Below, one piece after another: positions 24,348 through 33,824 of a DNA stretch of 50,943 nucleotides; the first letter of the stretch is position 1; each line of letters begins with the position of its first letter. The notes beneath the pieces were generated by a model that was not told the origin of the DNA, did no database searches, and worked only from the letters and a program-made list of their open reading frames with translations. Source of the DNA: Eubacteriales bacterium (lineage in GTDB: Bacteria; Bacillota; Clostridia; Peptostreptococcales; Anaerovoracaceae). The stretch is taken from positions 1 to 50,943 of the forward strand of contig JAQWFH010000010.1 in NCBI GenBank assembly GCA_028704515.1, written 5' to 3'. A program made the position numbers and the translations under genes.

Positions 24348-25379
24348 ATGCAAAGTAAACTGAATGCTATTAATGAAAAACTTATAAAATCCGAAAGAGT
24401 ACTGATATTTTCGCATATAATGCCCGACGGCGATGCACTGGGCTCTTCCTTAGCCTTGTGCAGAGCTTTGCGTTTGTGTGGAAAGGATGCATATATTGTT
24501 CTTGAAGAAGAAATAGTAGATAATTTAAAATTTCTCGATAATGACGGCTACTGCCTTTATACTGACGGAACAGAATCACCTGAGGCCTTTTTCTCGGGAA
24601 TTTTCGGGAAGAAAACTCCCGACATATCTATAATGCTGGACTGCAGTGAATACTCGCGCATAGAAAAAAGGATTGATATTTTCAAAGCGGCTCCATGCAA
24701 AATCTGTGTAGACCACCACTGCTCAGCTCAATATGTTGCTGATATAAATTGGGTGGAGCCGGAGCGTGCGGCAACAGGAGAAATGGTCTATATCCTTATA
24801 CGCGACCTTGAAGCCAAAATCGGTGCGCAGCTAATGGATATGGGCGTCTGTCAGGCAATATATGCCGCAATCGTAACGGATACCGGGAAGTTCCAATATT
24901 CCAACACTACAGGTGAAACTCACAAAATAGTAATGGAAATGATGAACAAAGGTTTCGACCACAGCAATGTAAGTGTACAGATTTTCCAAAGCAAAACACT
25001 TGGGAGTCTTCGTGTGAAAGGCGCTATAATCGGCAATATGAAAATCTTTGCAGAGGGAAAAGCGTCGATATCGTATATTACACAGGAAATGCTCAGGGAA
25101 GCCGGAGCTAAGCTTTATGATACAGAGGGTGCCGTTGAAGAACTGAGGAATATTAAAGGCATTGAGATTGCAACCTTCTTAAAGCAACTCCCTGATGGTC
25201 GCATCAAGGGTAGTATGCGTGCCAAAAGCGACGCAAATGTAATGGAGATTGCGGCTTCCTTTGGCGGTGGCGGACATATAAAGGCTGCGGGATTTACTTT
25301 TACCGATACGGATATGGATGAAGCTTGTCAAAAGCTTTGTGACGCCATAACAAAAGCGCTTTCAGAGGAATGTATATAG
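24348..25379 (+). CDS. nrnA: DHH-family nanoRNase/pAp phosphatase (NrnA-like)
   Basis: NrnA-type enzymes degrade 2-5 nt RNA fragments and dephosphorylate pAp. The 343-residue protein carries the DHH motifs in order: SHIMPDGDALGSSLAL near residues 22-37, MLDCSE near 96, the eponymous VDHHCSAQYVAD near 121-132 and TDTGKFQYSNT near 179. The DHHA1 motif GGGGHIKAAGF is near 305-315. It occupies the conserved slot between rbfA and truB. The stop codon abuts the truB ATG with no gap. Confidence 0.92.
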   Translation: MQSKLNAINEKLIKSERVLIFSHIMPDGDALGSSLALCRALRLCGKDAYIVLEEEIVDNLKFLDNDGYCLYTDGTESPEAFFSGIFGKKTPDISIMLDCSEYSRIEKRIDIFKAAPCKICVDHHCSAQYVADINWVEPERAATGEMVYILIRDLEAKIGAQLMDMGVCQAIYAAIVTDTGKFQYSNTTGETHKIVMEMMNKGFDHSNVSVQIFQSKTLGSLRVKGAIIGNMKIFAEGKASISYITQEMLREAGAKLYDTEGAVEELRNIKGIEIATFLKQLPDGRIKGSMRAKSDANVMEIAASFGGGGHIKAAGFTFTDTDMDEACQKLCDAITKALSEECI

Positions 25380-26357
25380 ATGATAAAAGAAGGAATTATT
25401 AATATAAATAAGCCTGCAGGCATGACTTCCCACGATTGCATATATGCTCTCAGGAGGATTACAGGAATAAAGAGAATCGGCCATGCGGGAACGCTTGATC
25501 CAAACGCTACAGGGGTTTTACCTATTTGCATAGGGGGCTGCAGTCGCGTTGTCGAATATATGGACTTGGACTTCAAGACATATAAGTGCACATTGACATT
25601 GGGAATGGAGACGGATACTCTTGATATATGGGGAGAAATTTTAAGGGATAAACGGGGGAGTTTTTCATTTACGGAAGAACAAATCATAGCAGCCTTTGAA
25701 GATTTTGACGGCGTGATCAGCCAATATCCTCCGAAGTATTCCGCAGTGCGGGTAGCCGGCAAGAGGCTTTACGAATATGCCAGAAGCGGTGAAGAGGTAG
25801 AAATAAAGCCTCGAAGAGTCTACATACATTGTCTGCAAATTGAGAATATTGATCTGGCAAAAAACGAAGTTACCTTCAATGTAACGTGTTCGAAAGGAAC
25901 GTACATCAGGACGATATGCGCCGATATTGGAGAAAAACTTGGCTGTGGCGCGGTTATGTCAGCACTAATAAGAACAAAAAGTGGTGCTTTTTCAATTGAG
26001 AATTCAGTTCCGTTAGACGAATTAAAATCCGTAGCTTCAGAGGATGAGGTCAACGCCTATATATTGCCAGCCGATTTTCCGCTTGTTAATTTTGGAACAG
26101 CTGTGATAATCACGAGTGAAAGAGCAAATTGGTTTGTAAACGGAGGCCATATAAAGCTTTCAGAGACGGAAATCTTAAAAAGGCCGAAATTTGAGCAGAG
26201 CGAACCGCCCCTCGGAATAAGGGATGAATATAAGCAAGCGTACAATATATATGCCCCAGGTGAAACCAAAGATGAAAAGGGTATATTTCTGGGAGTTGCA
26301 TTTTATAACAAAAAATATAAAAAATTAGTGGCGGATAAGGTATTTCATCGCTACTAA
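25380..26357 (+). CDS. truB: tRNA pseudouridine-55 synthase
   Basis: TruB makes pseudouridine 55 in the T-loop of tRNAs. The catalytic Asp lies in GHAGTLDPNATGVLPICIGG near residues 35-54. KGTYIRTICADIGEKLGCGA near 171-190 is the second conserved block. Length 325 is slightly longer than Bacillus TruB; the extra residues are in the C-terminal PUA-like region. The start abuts the nrnA stop codon. ribF follows 15 bases later, as in many bacteria. Confidence 0.95.
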   Translation: MIKEGIININKPAGMTSHDCIYALRRITGIKRIGHAGTLDPNATGVLPICIGGCSRVVEYMDLDFKTYKCTLTLGMETDTLDIWGEILRDKRGSFSFTEEQIIAAFEDFDGVISQYPPKYSAVRVAGKRLYEYARSGEEVEIKPRRVYIHCLQIENIDLAKNEVTFNVTCSKGTYIRTICADIGEKLGCGAVMSALIRTKSGAFSIENSVPLDELKSVASEDEVNAYILPADFPLVNFGTAVIITSERANWFVNGGHIKLSETEILKRPKFEQSEPPLGIRDEYKQAYNIYAPGETKDEKGIFLGVAFYNKKYKKLVADKVFHRY

Positions 26358-26372
26358 AGGAGTGCAGTACAG

Positions 26373-27305
26373 ATGAAGACATTCGACCGTTTAAACGGCT
26401 TTAATAATATAGAAGTCGACACCGCCGTAGCTCTGGGTAATTTTGACGGTGTACATTTAGGACATAGTGAGCTCATAAAAAGGACAGTAGATGCGGCAAA
26501 GGAAAAAGGACTGATGAGCGTCGTTTTTGCGTTTTCAGAAAATCCAAAGGAATCCTTCGGATTGCATGCTAAGAGAATAATATCGGCAAAACAAAAAATA
26601 GAGATAATAGAAAAACTCGGAGTCGATATACTTGTAAATATTCCTTTCGATAAAAATATACGAAAGATGCATGCAAATGAATTCATAGACAATATACTTG
26701 TGGGGAAATTAAAAGCAAAGCAAGTTTTTTGTGGATTTAATTATAGATTTGGACACAAAGCGCAAGGAACGCCGGAGTATCTTTTTGAGGCCGGCAGCAA
26801 GAGGTTTTTAACATCTGTTATTGCACCATATGCAATCGATGATGAGCTTGTAAGCAGCAGTAAAATAAGGCAGCTTATTGAAGTAGGCGATATGAAAAAA
26901 GCCGCACTTTTCCTCGGAAGAAATTATGTCATGGAAGGAAGAGTTGTGGAAGGAAATAAGCTTGGAAAAACCATTGGATTTGCAACGGCAAATTTAAACA
27001 TAGAAAGCCATATGATATCACCCTCGACAGGAGTGTATATGACAAGAAGCCTTTTAAATGGGGAGTATTTTCCAAGCATAACAAATGTGGGCTATAAGCC
27101 GACAACGGGAAAATTTGAAAAAAACGTCGAAACTCATATTCTTGATTTTGATGGCGATATTTACGGTGCTTTTTTACGCGTTGAATTTTTAGAAAAGCTG
27201 AGAGATGAAATAAAATTCAGCAGTCTAAATGAGCTGAAGGCATCAATATCCTATGATCGAGATAGGGCTAGGAAATTTCACAATGATCGAAAAAACCAGA
27301 GTTAA
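26373..27305 (+). CDS. ribF: Bifunctional riboflavin kinase/FAD synthetase
   Basis: RibF makes FMN and then FAD from riboflavin. The nucleotidyltransferase domain has ALGNFDGVHLGHSELI near residues 20-35 and SSSKIRQLIEVGDMKKA near 161-177. The kinase domain begins near GRVVEGNKLGKTIGFATANL (189-208) and includes GVYMT and TNVGYKPT. Length 310 matches the bifunctional enzyme. It closes the rimP operon: the spacer after it contains a 9-bp AT-rich hairpin (TTCTTAATA/TATTAAGAA, about 27315-27343) and then the promoter of the pfl unit. Confidence 0.95.
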   Translation: MKTFDRLNGFNNIEVDTAVALGNFDGVHLGHSELIKRTVDAAKEKGLMSVVFAFSENPKESFGLHAKRIISAKQKIEIIEKLGVDILVNIPFDKNIRKMHANEFIDNILVGKLKAKQVFCGFNYRFGHKAQGTPEYLFEAGSKRFLTSVIAPYAIDDELVSSSKIRQLIEVGDMKKAALFLGRNYVMEGRVVEGNKLGKTIGFATANLNIESHMISPSTGVYMTRSLLNGEYFPSITNVGYKPTTGKFEKNVETHILDFDGDIYGAFLRVEFLEKLRDEIKFSSLNELKASISYDRDRARKFHNDRKNQS

Positions 27306-27349
27306 TTCAATTTTTTCTTAATAATATGACGCAATATTAAGAAATTCCA

Positions 27350-27378
27350 TTGACAAATTATCAAATTAGTAATAATAT
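27350..27378 (+). promoter_or_regulatory. Promoter of the pflB-pflA unit
   Basis: A perfect TTGACA (27350-27355), 17 bases, then TAATAT (27373-27378). Transcription would start near 27385, just before the riboswitch aptamer. Confidence 0.75.
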
Positions 27379-27398
27379 ATTCGTAATTAAATACAGGT

Positions 27399-27495
27399 AT
27401 GATTTCTGACGGGTAATTGTGGAGCACCACAGTGAAATCATAACCGTAGATAGCCGACCGTCTGGGCAGCATTTGTTTAAAATGTTGCTTTTTTT
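27399..27495 (+). promoter_or_regulatory. ZTP (pfl-motif) riboswitch with terminator
   Basis: Stem P1 pairs ATGATTTC (27399-27406) with GAAATCAT (27434-27441). Stem P2 pairs GTGG (27419-27422) with CCAC (27427-27430). The hallmark 3' block GCCGACCGTCTGGGCA is at 27453-27468. The expected pseudoknot forms between GACGG (27408-27412) and CCGTC (27458-27462). The conserved GGGCA is also the 5' foot of a terminator stem (27466-27474 with 27480-27488) followed by T7. Ligand binding would therefore keep that foot in the aptamer and prevent termination. ZTP riboswitches sense the purine intermediate ZMP/ZTP, which rises when 10-formyl-tetrahydrofolate is short, and turn on genes such as pfl that provide formate. 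Confidence 0.9.
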
Positions 27496-27580
27496 ATTAG
27501 AGAAACACAGCTCTTGAAAAAAGCATATTTAAAGTAGATGCCTTTTGTTTTTATTAACACTTGTTTGCCAGGAGGTAATC

Positions 27581-29812
27581 ATGAAAAAAGTATGGCACGG
27601 GTTTAACGGCGGCACATGGCAAAGCAGCATAAACGTAAGGGATTTTATACAAACAAATTATAAGCCGTATGAGAGGGATGAAGGATTTCTACGCGGTGCT
27701 ACGCAAAGAACCGAGGAATTAAACAAGAAGCTCAATGTTCTTTTTAGTGAGGAGCAGAAGCGCGGAGGAGTGCTGGATATCGACACAGAGACAGTAACTT
27801 CCTTGACGAGCTATAAAGCCGGATATTTGGACAAGGAAAAAGAGCTGATAGTGGGATTGCAGACAAACAGCCCGTTGTGCAGAGGGATAAATCCATTTGG
27901 CGGCATTAATATGACAAGAAATGCGTGTAAAGCATACGGATATGAATTGTCCGATAAGGTTGAACAGGAATTTCTATACAGAACGACACACAATGATGGA
28001 GTGTTTAGGGTGTATACCGATGAGATTAAGGCCGCAAGGAGATGCGGGGTTATTACAGGACTTCCGGATGCATACGGAAGAGGCAGGATTATCGGAGATT
28101 ACCGAAGAGTTGCGCTTTATGGTGTGGATTATTTAATAAAGTGCAAGGAAGAAGATAAAAGATTAGCCGGAGAGAATATCATGCTTGAAGACAATATCCG
28201 CTTGTTGGAAGAGCTTTTCCGACAGATAGATTTCCTAAAAAAGCTGAAGGAAATGGCGGAAATATACGGGCTTGATATTTCGTGGCCTGCAAAGAATGCA
28301 CATGAAGCGGTGCAATGGATTTATTTCGCATATCTTGGGGCGATTAAGGAACAAAACGGGGCGGCGATGAGTCTTGGCAGAGTTTCTACATTTTTAGATA
28401 TATATTTTGAAAGAGATATTGCTCAGGGAATCCTCACAGAGACGGATGCTCAGGAGCTGATGGATGACTTTGTAATGAAGCTTCGTATGGCTAGGCATCT
28501 TAGGACTCCCGAATACAACGAATTGTTTGCAGGAGATCCAATGTGGATTACAGAAGCTCTTGGTGGAATGGGTGAGGACGGAAGAACGCTCGTTACAAAG
28601 AATACATACAGAATGCTGAACACGCTGTACAATTTAGGTTCGCTGGCAGAGCCGAATATGACAGTTCTATGGTCGGAAAACCTCCCGGAGCCTTTTAAAA
28701 GATTTGTTGCAAAGATATCATGTGATACGGATGCGATACAATATGAGAACGACGATCTTATGCGTCCATCAGGGTTTGGGGATGATTACGCTATCGCCTG
28801 CTGCGTGTCAGCGATGAGAATAGGGAAAGATATGCAGTTGTTCGGAGCTAGAGCAAATCTTGGAAAGATGCTGCTTATGAGCTTAAACGGAGGCAAAGAT
28901 GAGAAAACCGGTGTGCAAGTAGCGCCTTACGCACCGCCGTATTCAGGTGATATCTTGCAATATGAGAAGGTTCTTGAGCTCTTGGACTTCTATAGAGCTT
29001 GGCTTGCGAAGACCTATGTAAGCGCAATGAACATAATTCATTACATGCACGACAAATACGCATACGAAAAAGTACAAATGGCTTTGCACGACACCGACGT
29101 TCATAGATTTATGGCATTTGGTGCGGCAGGTATGTCCGTGCTTGCGGATTCATTATCCGCGATTAAATATGCAAAGGTAAAGGTAATAAGGAATGAGGCC
29201 GGGCTTATAACGGATTTCATCACGGAAGGAGACTTCCCGACGTTTGGAAATGACGATGACAGAGTAGATACAATAGCTACACAGCAAATAGAATTGTTCA
29301 TGAATGAGCTGAGGAAAAAGCGGACATATAAAAATGCAGAGCATACATTATCAATATTGACAATTACCTCAAACGTGGTGTACGGTAAGAAAACAGGCGC
29401 CACACCGGATGGACGTAAAGCAGGAGAGCCGTTTGCACCGGGTGCAAACCCTATGCATAACAGAGAAAAGAACGGAGCGTTAGCATCGATGAACTCCGTT
29501 GCAAAAATTTCATACGACACATGCAGAGATGGTATTTCAAACACATTTTCTATAATTCCTGAAGCACTCGGACATAGTGATGAGGAAAGATATGAAAATT
29601 TAGCCGGGATAATTGATGGATACTTTAGCCAAAAGGCACATCATCTGAATGTAAATGTAATAAATAGGGAAATGCTGATTGATGCCATGGATTATCCGGA
29701 AAAATATCCGAACTTAACAATAAGAGTTTCCGGCTATGCAGTTAATTTTCACAAGCTGCAAAAAGAACAGCAAAGAGAGGTTATTTCAAGAACATTCCAT
29801 AGCTTTATGTAG
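27581..29812 (+). CDS. pflB: Formate C-acetyltransferase (pyruvate formate-lyase)
   Basis: PflB converts pyruvate and CoA to acetyl-CoA and formate by a glycyl-radical mechanism under anaerobic conditions. The catalytic cysteine pair is C407-C408 in [18 protein letters not shown], and the radical glycine is G718 in [12 protein letters not shown]. The length of 743 fits true PFL rather than glycerol dehydratase or choline lyase relatives, and the paired cysteines confirm it. I chose ATG 27581, preceded by GGAGG with a five-base gap. It is controlled by the ZTP riboswitch upstream and followed 13 bases later by its activase. No formate channel gene is adjacent. Confidence 0.97.
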   Translation: MKKVWHGFNGGTWQSSINVRDFIQTNYKPYERDEGFLRGATQRTEELNKKLNVLFSEEQKRGGVLDIDTETVTSLTSYKAGYLDKEKELIVGLQTNSPLCRGINPFGGINMTRNACKAYGYELSDKVEQEFLYRTTHNDGVFRVYTDEIKAARRCGVITGLPDAYGRGRIIGDYRRVALYGVDYLIKCKEEDKRLAGENIMLEDNIRLLEELFRQIDFLKKLKEMAEIYGLDISWPAKNAHEAVQWIYFAYLGAIKEQNGAAMSLGRVSTFLDIYFERDIAQGILTETDAQELMDDFVMKLRMARHLRTPEYNELFAGDPMWITEALGGMGEDGRTLVTKNTYRMLNTLYNLGSLAEPNMTVLWSENLPEPFKRFVAKISCDTDAIQYENDDLMRPSGFGDDYAIACCVSAMRIGKDMQLFGARANLGKMLLMSLNGGKDEKTGVQVAPYAPPYSGDILQYEKVLELLDFYRAWLAKTYVSAMNIIHYMHDKYAYEKVQMALHDTDVHRFMAFGAAGMSVLADSLSAIKYAKVKVIRNEAGLITDFITEGDFPTFGNDDDRVDTIATQQIELFMNELRKKRTYKNAEHTLSILTITSNVVYGKKTGATPDGRKAGEPFAPGANPMHNREKNGALASMNSVAKISYDTCRDGISNTFSIIPEALGHSDEERYENLAGIIDGYFSQKAHHLNVNVINREMLIDAMDYPEKYPNLTIRVSGYAVNFHKLQKEQQREVISRTFHSFM

Positions 29813-29825
29813 GAAGTGAATCATT

Positions 29826-30569
29826 ATGACGAATATTGTGAATTATGACAGTGAAAACAAATTTACAGGTAGAATATCAAGCTTTCAGAGCATGGGCACC
29901 GTTGACGGACCTGGCATCAGAAATGTAGTGTTTTTACAGGGCTGTCCGCTGAGATGCATATACTGTCATAATCCCGAGACATGGGGAAAAAACGGTGGTC
30001 GCGAAATAACGGAGGAAGAACTTCTGAATAAAATATTTAGATATGAGAAATATATAAAGAAGAACGGCGGTGTTACTGTTTCGGGAGGAGAGCCTTTAAT
30101 GCAGGCTCAATTCGTGACAAGCCTATTTAAGAAGCTGAAGTCGAACGACTATCACACAGCAATAGATACCTCAGGAATAGGAAATTTGAAAGAGGCAGAA
30201 GAGCTAATGCTTTATTGCGACTTGATTATATGTGATTTAAAATTTACTAATAATGCCGATTTTAAGAGGTATTGTGCAGGAAATCTCGACACAGTCTTGG
30301 AATTCTTGCATTTGAGCGAAAAAATGAGAAAGAAGCTGTGGATACGTCAGGTAATAGTTCCGGGAGTCAATGATTCGGAAGAACAGGTAAAAAAACTTAA
30401 AGAAATAGCATGCCGCCATTCTAATTTAGAGAAGATAGAATTATTGCCGTTCAGAAAGCTTTGTGTAGATAAATACAAAGAGATGGGTATAGAATTTAAA
30501 GCGGAGAACATAGAAGAATGCGGAAATGATAGACTACGCCTGCTTCAATCTATTGTCAACGTGAAATGA
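29826..30569 (+). CDS. pflA: Pyruvate formate-lyase-activating enzyme
   Basis: PflA is the radical SAM enzyme that abstracts a hydrogen from the active-site glycine of PflB. The cluster motif CxxxCxxC is at C40, C44 and C47 in QGCPLRCIYCHNPETW. SGGEPLMQ near residues 87-94 is the SAM-binding GGE motif. Length 247 is normal for an activase without extra ferredoxin domains, as expected for a PFL partner rather than a glycerol-dehydratase activase. It shares the pflB transcript. No clear terminator follows; an AT-rich spacer leads to the rpsO promoter. Confidence 0.96.
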   Translation: MTNIVNYDSENKFTGRISSFQSMGTVDGPGIRNVVFLQGCPLRCIYCHNPETWGKNGGREITEEELLNKIFRYEKYIKKNGGVTVSGGEPLMQAQFVTSLFKKLKSNDYHTAIDTSGIGNLKEAEELMLYCDLIICDLKFTNNADFKRYCAGNLDTVLEFLHLSEKMRKKLWIRQVIVPGVNDSEEQVKKLKEIACRHSNLEKIELLPFRKLCVDKYKEMGIEFKAENIEECGNDRLRLLQSIVNVK

Positions 30570-30631
30570 ATATTTTTATTTAAAATCGCTAAAAACAAAG
30601 AGAAGACAAGGGTTCAAATATAATAAATTGC

Positions 30632-30660
30632 TAGACAAAGTGTAATATATGTGATAACAT
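30632..30660 (+). promoter_or_regulatory. Promoter of rpsO
   Basis: TAGACA (30632-30637), 17 bases, then TAACAT (30655-30660), preceded by TG one base upstream (extended -10). Confidence 0.5.
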
Positions 30661-30683
30661 AAGCTGTCAATGAAATAAAAAGT

Positions 30684-30729
30684 ACCTTGTGCGTAGTTTT
30701 ACGAGCTCCGACGAAGACCGGGCCAAGGT
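30684..30729 (+). promoter_or_regulatory. Structured rpsO leader (probable S15 autoregulatory RNA)
   Basis: ACCTTG (30684-30689) pairs with CAAGGT (30724-30729), enclosing an inner hairpin CGTA-GTTT-TACG (30692-30703) and a GC-rich segment. The structure ends just before the ribosome-binding site of rpsO. S15 represses its own mRNA through leader structures in several unrelated bacterial groups, so autoregulation is likely by position and fold. The exact class cannot be assigned by eye. Confidence 0.55.
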
Positions 30730-30754
30730 GTATTTAAGAAAAGGAGAAAAAGAA

Positions 30755-31021
30755 ATGATTGATCAGGCAAAGAAAACAGAAATTATCAAAGAATACCAGC
30801 TCAAGGATGGAGATACAGGATCTCCTGAGGTTCAGGTTGCTGTTTTGACATACAGAATTAACGATTTGAACGAGCATCTTAAAATTCACAAGAAGGACCA
30901 TCACTCAAGAAGAGGTCTTTTAAAGATGGTAGGTCAAAGAAGAAATCTACTTAATTATCTCAGACAAAAAGATGTTGAAAGATACAGAGGCCTTATCGCT
31001 CGTTTAGGATTAAGAAAGTAA
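30755..31021 (+). CDS. rpsO: 30S ribosomal protein S15
   Basis: S15 binds the three-way junction of 16S rRNA early in 30S assembly. The 88-residue sequence has the conserved [20 protein letters not shown] near residues 16-35, [19 protein letters not shown] near 46-64 and [10 protein letters not shown] near 69-78. The start is the ATG at 30755, preceded by AAAGGAG; an upstream in-frame ATG at 30689 would lie inside the regulatory leader. It is followed by a terminator and then pnp, the classic rpsO-pnp pair. Confidence 0.97.
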   Translation: MIDQAKKTEIIKEYQLKDGDTGSPEVQVAVLTYRINDLNEHLKIHKKDHHSRRGLLKMVGQRRNLLNYLRQKDVERYRGLIARLGLRK

Positions 31022-31047
31022 CATTGCGATTGTGGTTTGAAATTTAG

Positions 31048-31068
31048 GCGGGGAAATTCCCCGCTTTT
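31048..31068 (+). terminator. Terminator between rpsO and pnp
   Basis: GCGGGG (31048-31053) pairs with CCCCGC (31059-31064) around AAATT, followed by T4. The short T-run suggests partial read-through into pnp. Confidence 0.75.
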
Positions 31069-31130
31069 AATTTATAAATAATAAAACGGTAAATATTAAA
31101 AGATAAACAGGAAGGAGTTGTTTATTAAAA

Positions 31131-33233
31131 ATGGCAAGATTTGAAGACTATAGGACATTCAGGACGGCGATAGGAGGCCGTCTTATGCAATTGGAAGTAG
31201 GCAAAGTGTGTGAAATGGCGAATGGGCAGGTTATGATTCGCTACGGAGATACAGTTGTCAATGTAACGGCTTGCTCATCACAGGAGCCAAGGCCTGACAT
31301 AGATTTTTTTCCGCTAAGTGTGGATTATGAAGAAAAAATGTATGCCGCGGGTAAAATCCCAGGAGGATTCATAAAGAGAGAGGGAAGACCGAGTGAAAAG
31401 GCTGTACTTAGCTCAAGGCTTATTGACAGACCTCTGAGACCTTTGTTCCCTGCCGGATATCGTAATGATGTTCAGGTAATCGCTACTGTAATGTGCGTAG
31501 ATCCGGATTGTGCACCTGAAATTGTAGCTATGATAGGCTCATCAGTCGCACTTTCAATATCGGATATACCGTGGGAAGGGCCTACCGCTTCCGTGCTTGT
31601 AGGACACGTCAACGGAGAATTTGTTATAAATCCGACAGCCTCACAAAGAGAGGAATCCGATCTTCACCTTGTAGTTGCGGGAACGAGAGACGCCGTAATG
31701 ATGGTTGAGGCCGGAGCTCAAGAGCTTCCGGAGGAAGAGATGCTCGAAGCTATCCTCTTTGCACATGATGAAATAAAACAAATAATTGCTTTCATAGATG
31801 AGGTTATCTCAGAAGTGGGAAAACCAAAGAAGCAAGTACAGGTTTACGAGGTTCCGGAGGATATAAATGCAGCTGTAAGAAAATTTGCTGAAGAGAAGAT
31901 GAATGTTGCAATCAGAACTATCGACAAGATGGAGCGTCTTGAAAACATGGATGCTATTGAAATAGAGACAAAGCAACACTTTGCAGAAATTTATCCGGAC
32001 AATTCAAAGGATATAGCGGCTGTTCTTTACAACATTACAAAAGAAAATGTGCGTAATATGATTCTTGATGAAGGAATTAGGCCGGACAATAGAAAAGCTA
32101 ACGAAATCAGACCAATTTGGTGTGAAACTGAGATTTTACCGAGAACTCACGGAACAGGGCTCTTCAAAAGAGGACAAACCCAGGTTCTTTCCGTTACAAC
32201 TCTCGGTGCAATGGGTGATGCCCAGACTATAGACGGTATAGGCGAAGAAACGCAGAAGCGCTATATGCATCACTATAATTTCCCACCTTACTCAGTCGGC
32301 GAGACAAAGCCAATGAGAAGCCCGGGTAGGAGAGAAATCGGGCACGGGGCTCTTGCAGAAAGAGCTATTTTGCCTGTTTTACCGGACGTAGAAGAATTCC
32401 CTTACGCTATAAGAGTAGTATCAGAGGTTCTTTCCTCAAACGGTTCATCCTCTATGGGAGCAACCTGCGGAAGCTGCTTGTCGCTTATGGATGCCGGCGT
32501 TCCAATCAAAAGACCTGTTTCAGGAATAGCGATGGGATTGATAGAGCGAGTTGAAGAAGATGGCAGTTCAAAGATTGTTATTTTGTCCGATATTCAGGGA
32601 ATGGAAGACTTTTTAGGAGACATGGATTTCAAGGTTGCAGGAACAGAAAAAGGAATTACTGCAATACAGATGGATATAAAGGTTCATGGCTTATCAAGAG
32701 AAATTCTAAAGGATGCTCTTACTCAGGCACGTGAAGGCAGAATGCACATAATGAATGAAATGATGGGCGAAATCGCTGAGCCGAGGGCTGAGCTTTCTCC
32801 TTATGCACCGAGAATAATATCAATGAATGTGCATGTTGATAAAATCCGTACCGTTATAGGTCCGGGAGGAAAAACAATAAATAAGATTATCTCAGATACT
32901 GGAGTTAAGATTGATATCGATGATACGGGTCTGATTTACATTGCGGCGCCTGACATGGACAGTGCTCACGCTGCCGTAAAACAAATCGAGCTTATTACTA
33001 AGGAAGTTGAAGTAGGTGCGACATACGAGGGTACTGTGACACGAATAATGGCCTTCGGAGCATTCATTGAAATCTTGCCTGGCAAGGAAGGACTTCTCCA
33101 TATATCAAAAATGGCCAAGACTCGAGTCGAAAAAGTTGAAGATGTAATGAATATCGGAGATGTCGTTAAAGTAAAAGTTACCGAAATTGATAATCAGAAC
33201 AGAATAAACTTGTCAAGAAAGGAACTCTTGTAA
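31131..33233 (+). CDS. pnp: Polyribonucleotide nucleotidyltransferase (PNPase)
   Basis: PNPase is a 3'-5' phosphorolytic exoribonuclease. The 700-residue protein has two RNase PH domains (about 10-220 and 315-545) around a helical linker, a KH domain with [15 protein letters not shown] near residues 577-591 and an S1 domain with [20 protein letters not shown] near 641-660. Catalytic motifs include [20 protein letters not shown] in the first PH domain and [13 protein letters not shown] in the second. AAGGAG precedes the ATG with a rather long gap of about 13 bases, so translation may be moderate. It follows rpsO, as in most bacteria. Confidence 0.97.
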   Translation: MARFEDYRTFRTAIGGRLMQLEVGKVCEMANGQVMIRYGDTVVNVTACSSQEPRPDIDFFPLSVDYEEKMYAAGKIPGGFIKREGRPSEKAVLSSRLIDRPLRPLFPAGYRNDVQVIATVMCVDPDCAPEIVAMIGSSVALSISDIPWEGPTASVLVGHVNGEFVINPTASQREESDLHLVVAGTRDAVMMVEAGAQELPEEEMLEAILFAHDEIKQIIAFIDEVISEVGKPKKQVQVYEVPEDINAAVRKFAEEKMNVAIRTIDKMERLENMDAIEIETKQHFAEIYPDNSKDIAAVLYNITKENVRNMILDEGIRPDNRKANEIRPIWCETEILPRTHGTGLFKRGQTQVLSVTTLGAMGDAQTIDGIGEETQKRYMHHYNFPPYSVGETKPMRSPGRREIGHGALAERAILPVLPDVEEFPYAIRVVSEVLSSNGSSSMGATCGSCLSLMDAGVPIKRPVSGIAMGLIERVEEDGSSKIVILSDIQGMEDFLGDMDFKVAGTEKGITAIQMDIKVHGLSREILKDALTQAREGRMHIMNEMMGEIAEPRAELSPYAPRIISMNVHVDKIRTVIGPGGKTINKIISDTGVKIDIDDTGLIYIAAPDMDSAHAAVKQIELITKEVEVGATYEGTVTRIMAFGAFIEILPGKEGLLHISKMAKTRVEKVEDVMNIGDVVKVKVTEIDNQNRINLSRKELL

Positions 33234-33272
33234 TATAATCTAATATATAGATTATAAAAAAGGAGGGCTTCG

Positions 33273-33500
33273 ATGTATATATTTATACTGGGGATTCTCG
33301 TGATCGTAGGAAGCTTGGCGTATATATATGTAATAAATAATAAGCATCATTTTGTGAGCAAGAAAAATTCGGATTCAAATATGTATGATGAGTACGATTT
33401 TGATAATGATAATGATGAGGACGAGGAAGAAGCATCGCCGGTTATCTATTTACCTGACGACATAGAACAGGAAAAAGAAAAAAGAAAAAAGCGACGTTAA
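33273..33500 (+). CDS. Small acidic single-pass membrane protein, unknown function
   Basis: A 75-residue protein not recognised as a known family. It has one N-terminal hydrophobic segment (residues 2-22), a short basic stretch, a strongly acidic run (about 39-54; Asp, Glu and Asn rich) and a very basic C-terminal tail (KEKRKKRR). The ribosome-binding site AAGGAGG is strong, seven bases before the ATG. Just upstream is a 9-bp AU-only-type hairpin (33234-33242 with 33248-33256). It is 39 bases after pnp and ends six bases before the ileS promoter, so it is probably the last cistron of the pnp transcript. The coding potential is supported by position and ribosome-binding site, not by homology. 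Confidence 0.7.
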   Translation: MYIFILGILVIVGSLAYIYVINNKHHFVSKKNSDSNMYDEYDFDNDNDEDEEEASPVIYLPDDIEQEKEKRKKRR

Positions 33501-33505
33501 ACTTC

Positions 33506-33534
33506 TTGACATCAATATTGTTATATGAGATAAT
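33506..33534 (+). promoter_or_regulatory. Promoter of the ileS T-box transcript
   Basis: A perfect TTGACA (33506-33511), 17 bases, then GATAAT (33529-33534) with an upstream TG (extended -10). It begins immediately after the preceding small gene. Confidence 0.8.
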
Positions 33535-33544
33535 CATTGGCAAT

Positions 33545-33785
33545 CGAATAAAGAAAAGCGATGAAGGAAACAGTAATATCGTGTAAAAACCTTACAGAGA
33601 GGTTTCGCGCCATTGCCGATGAGGCAAAGGATGTGATGAGACGAAACCGGTGAAACGAATATGAAAATCACTCTGGAGCTTTGTCCCAAATGAGTGACGG
33701 CGGTTGATGGACCAATGCCGTAACTAGGGTGGTACCGCGGTTTTTTAATCGTCCCTAAGTTTTTATGACTTAGGGGCTTTTTATT
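33545..33785 (+). promoter_or_regulatory. T-box leader controlling ileS
   Basis: This spacer of about 325 bases holds a complete T-box. Stem I starts near AAAGCGATGAAGGAAACAGT (about 33555) and contains an AGAGAGG element (about 33597). The specifier codon is most likely ATC at 33667-33669, followed by A and then GGAGC, consistent with uncharged tRNA-Ile sensing. The T-box sequence AGGGTGGTACCGCGG is at 33726-33740. The terminator pairs CCCTAAGT (33753-33760) with ACTTAGGG (33768-33775), followed by a T-run. Low charging of tRNA-Ile would favour the antiterminator and raise ileS expression. Confidence 0.95.
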
Positions 33786-33824
33786 TCACATAATAGAAAT
33801 ATAACATGGAAAGGATGAAAAAAT

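Noticed and set aside
27581..29812. Possibility that the glycyl-radical enzyme is a glycerol or choline lyase-type enzyme
   Set aside because: The adjacent Cys407-Cys408 pair, the length and the partner activase without ferredoxin inserts are specific to pyruvate formate-lyase.
30689..30754. N-terminal extension of S15 from an upstream in-frame start
   Set aside because: The extension would be encoded by the structured leader; S15 homologues begin at the position matching the ATG at 30755.
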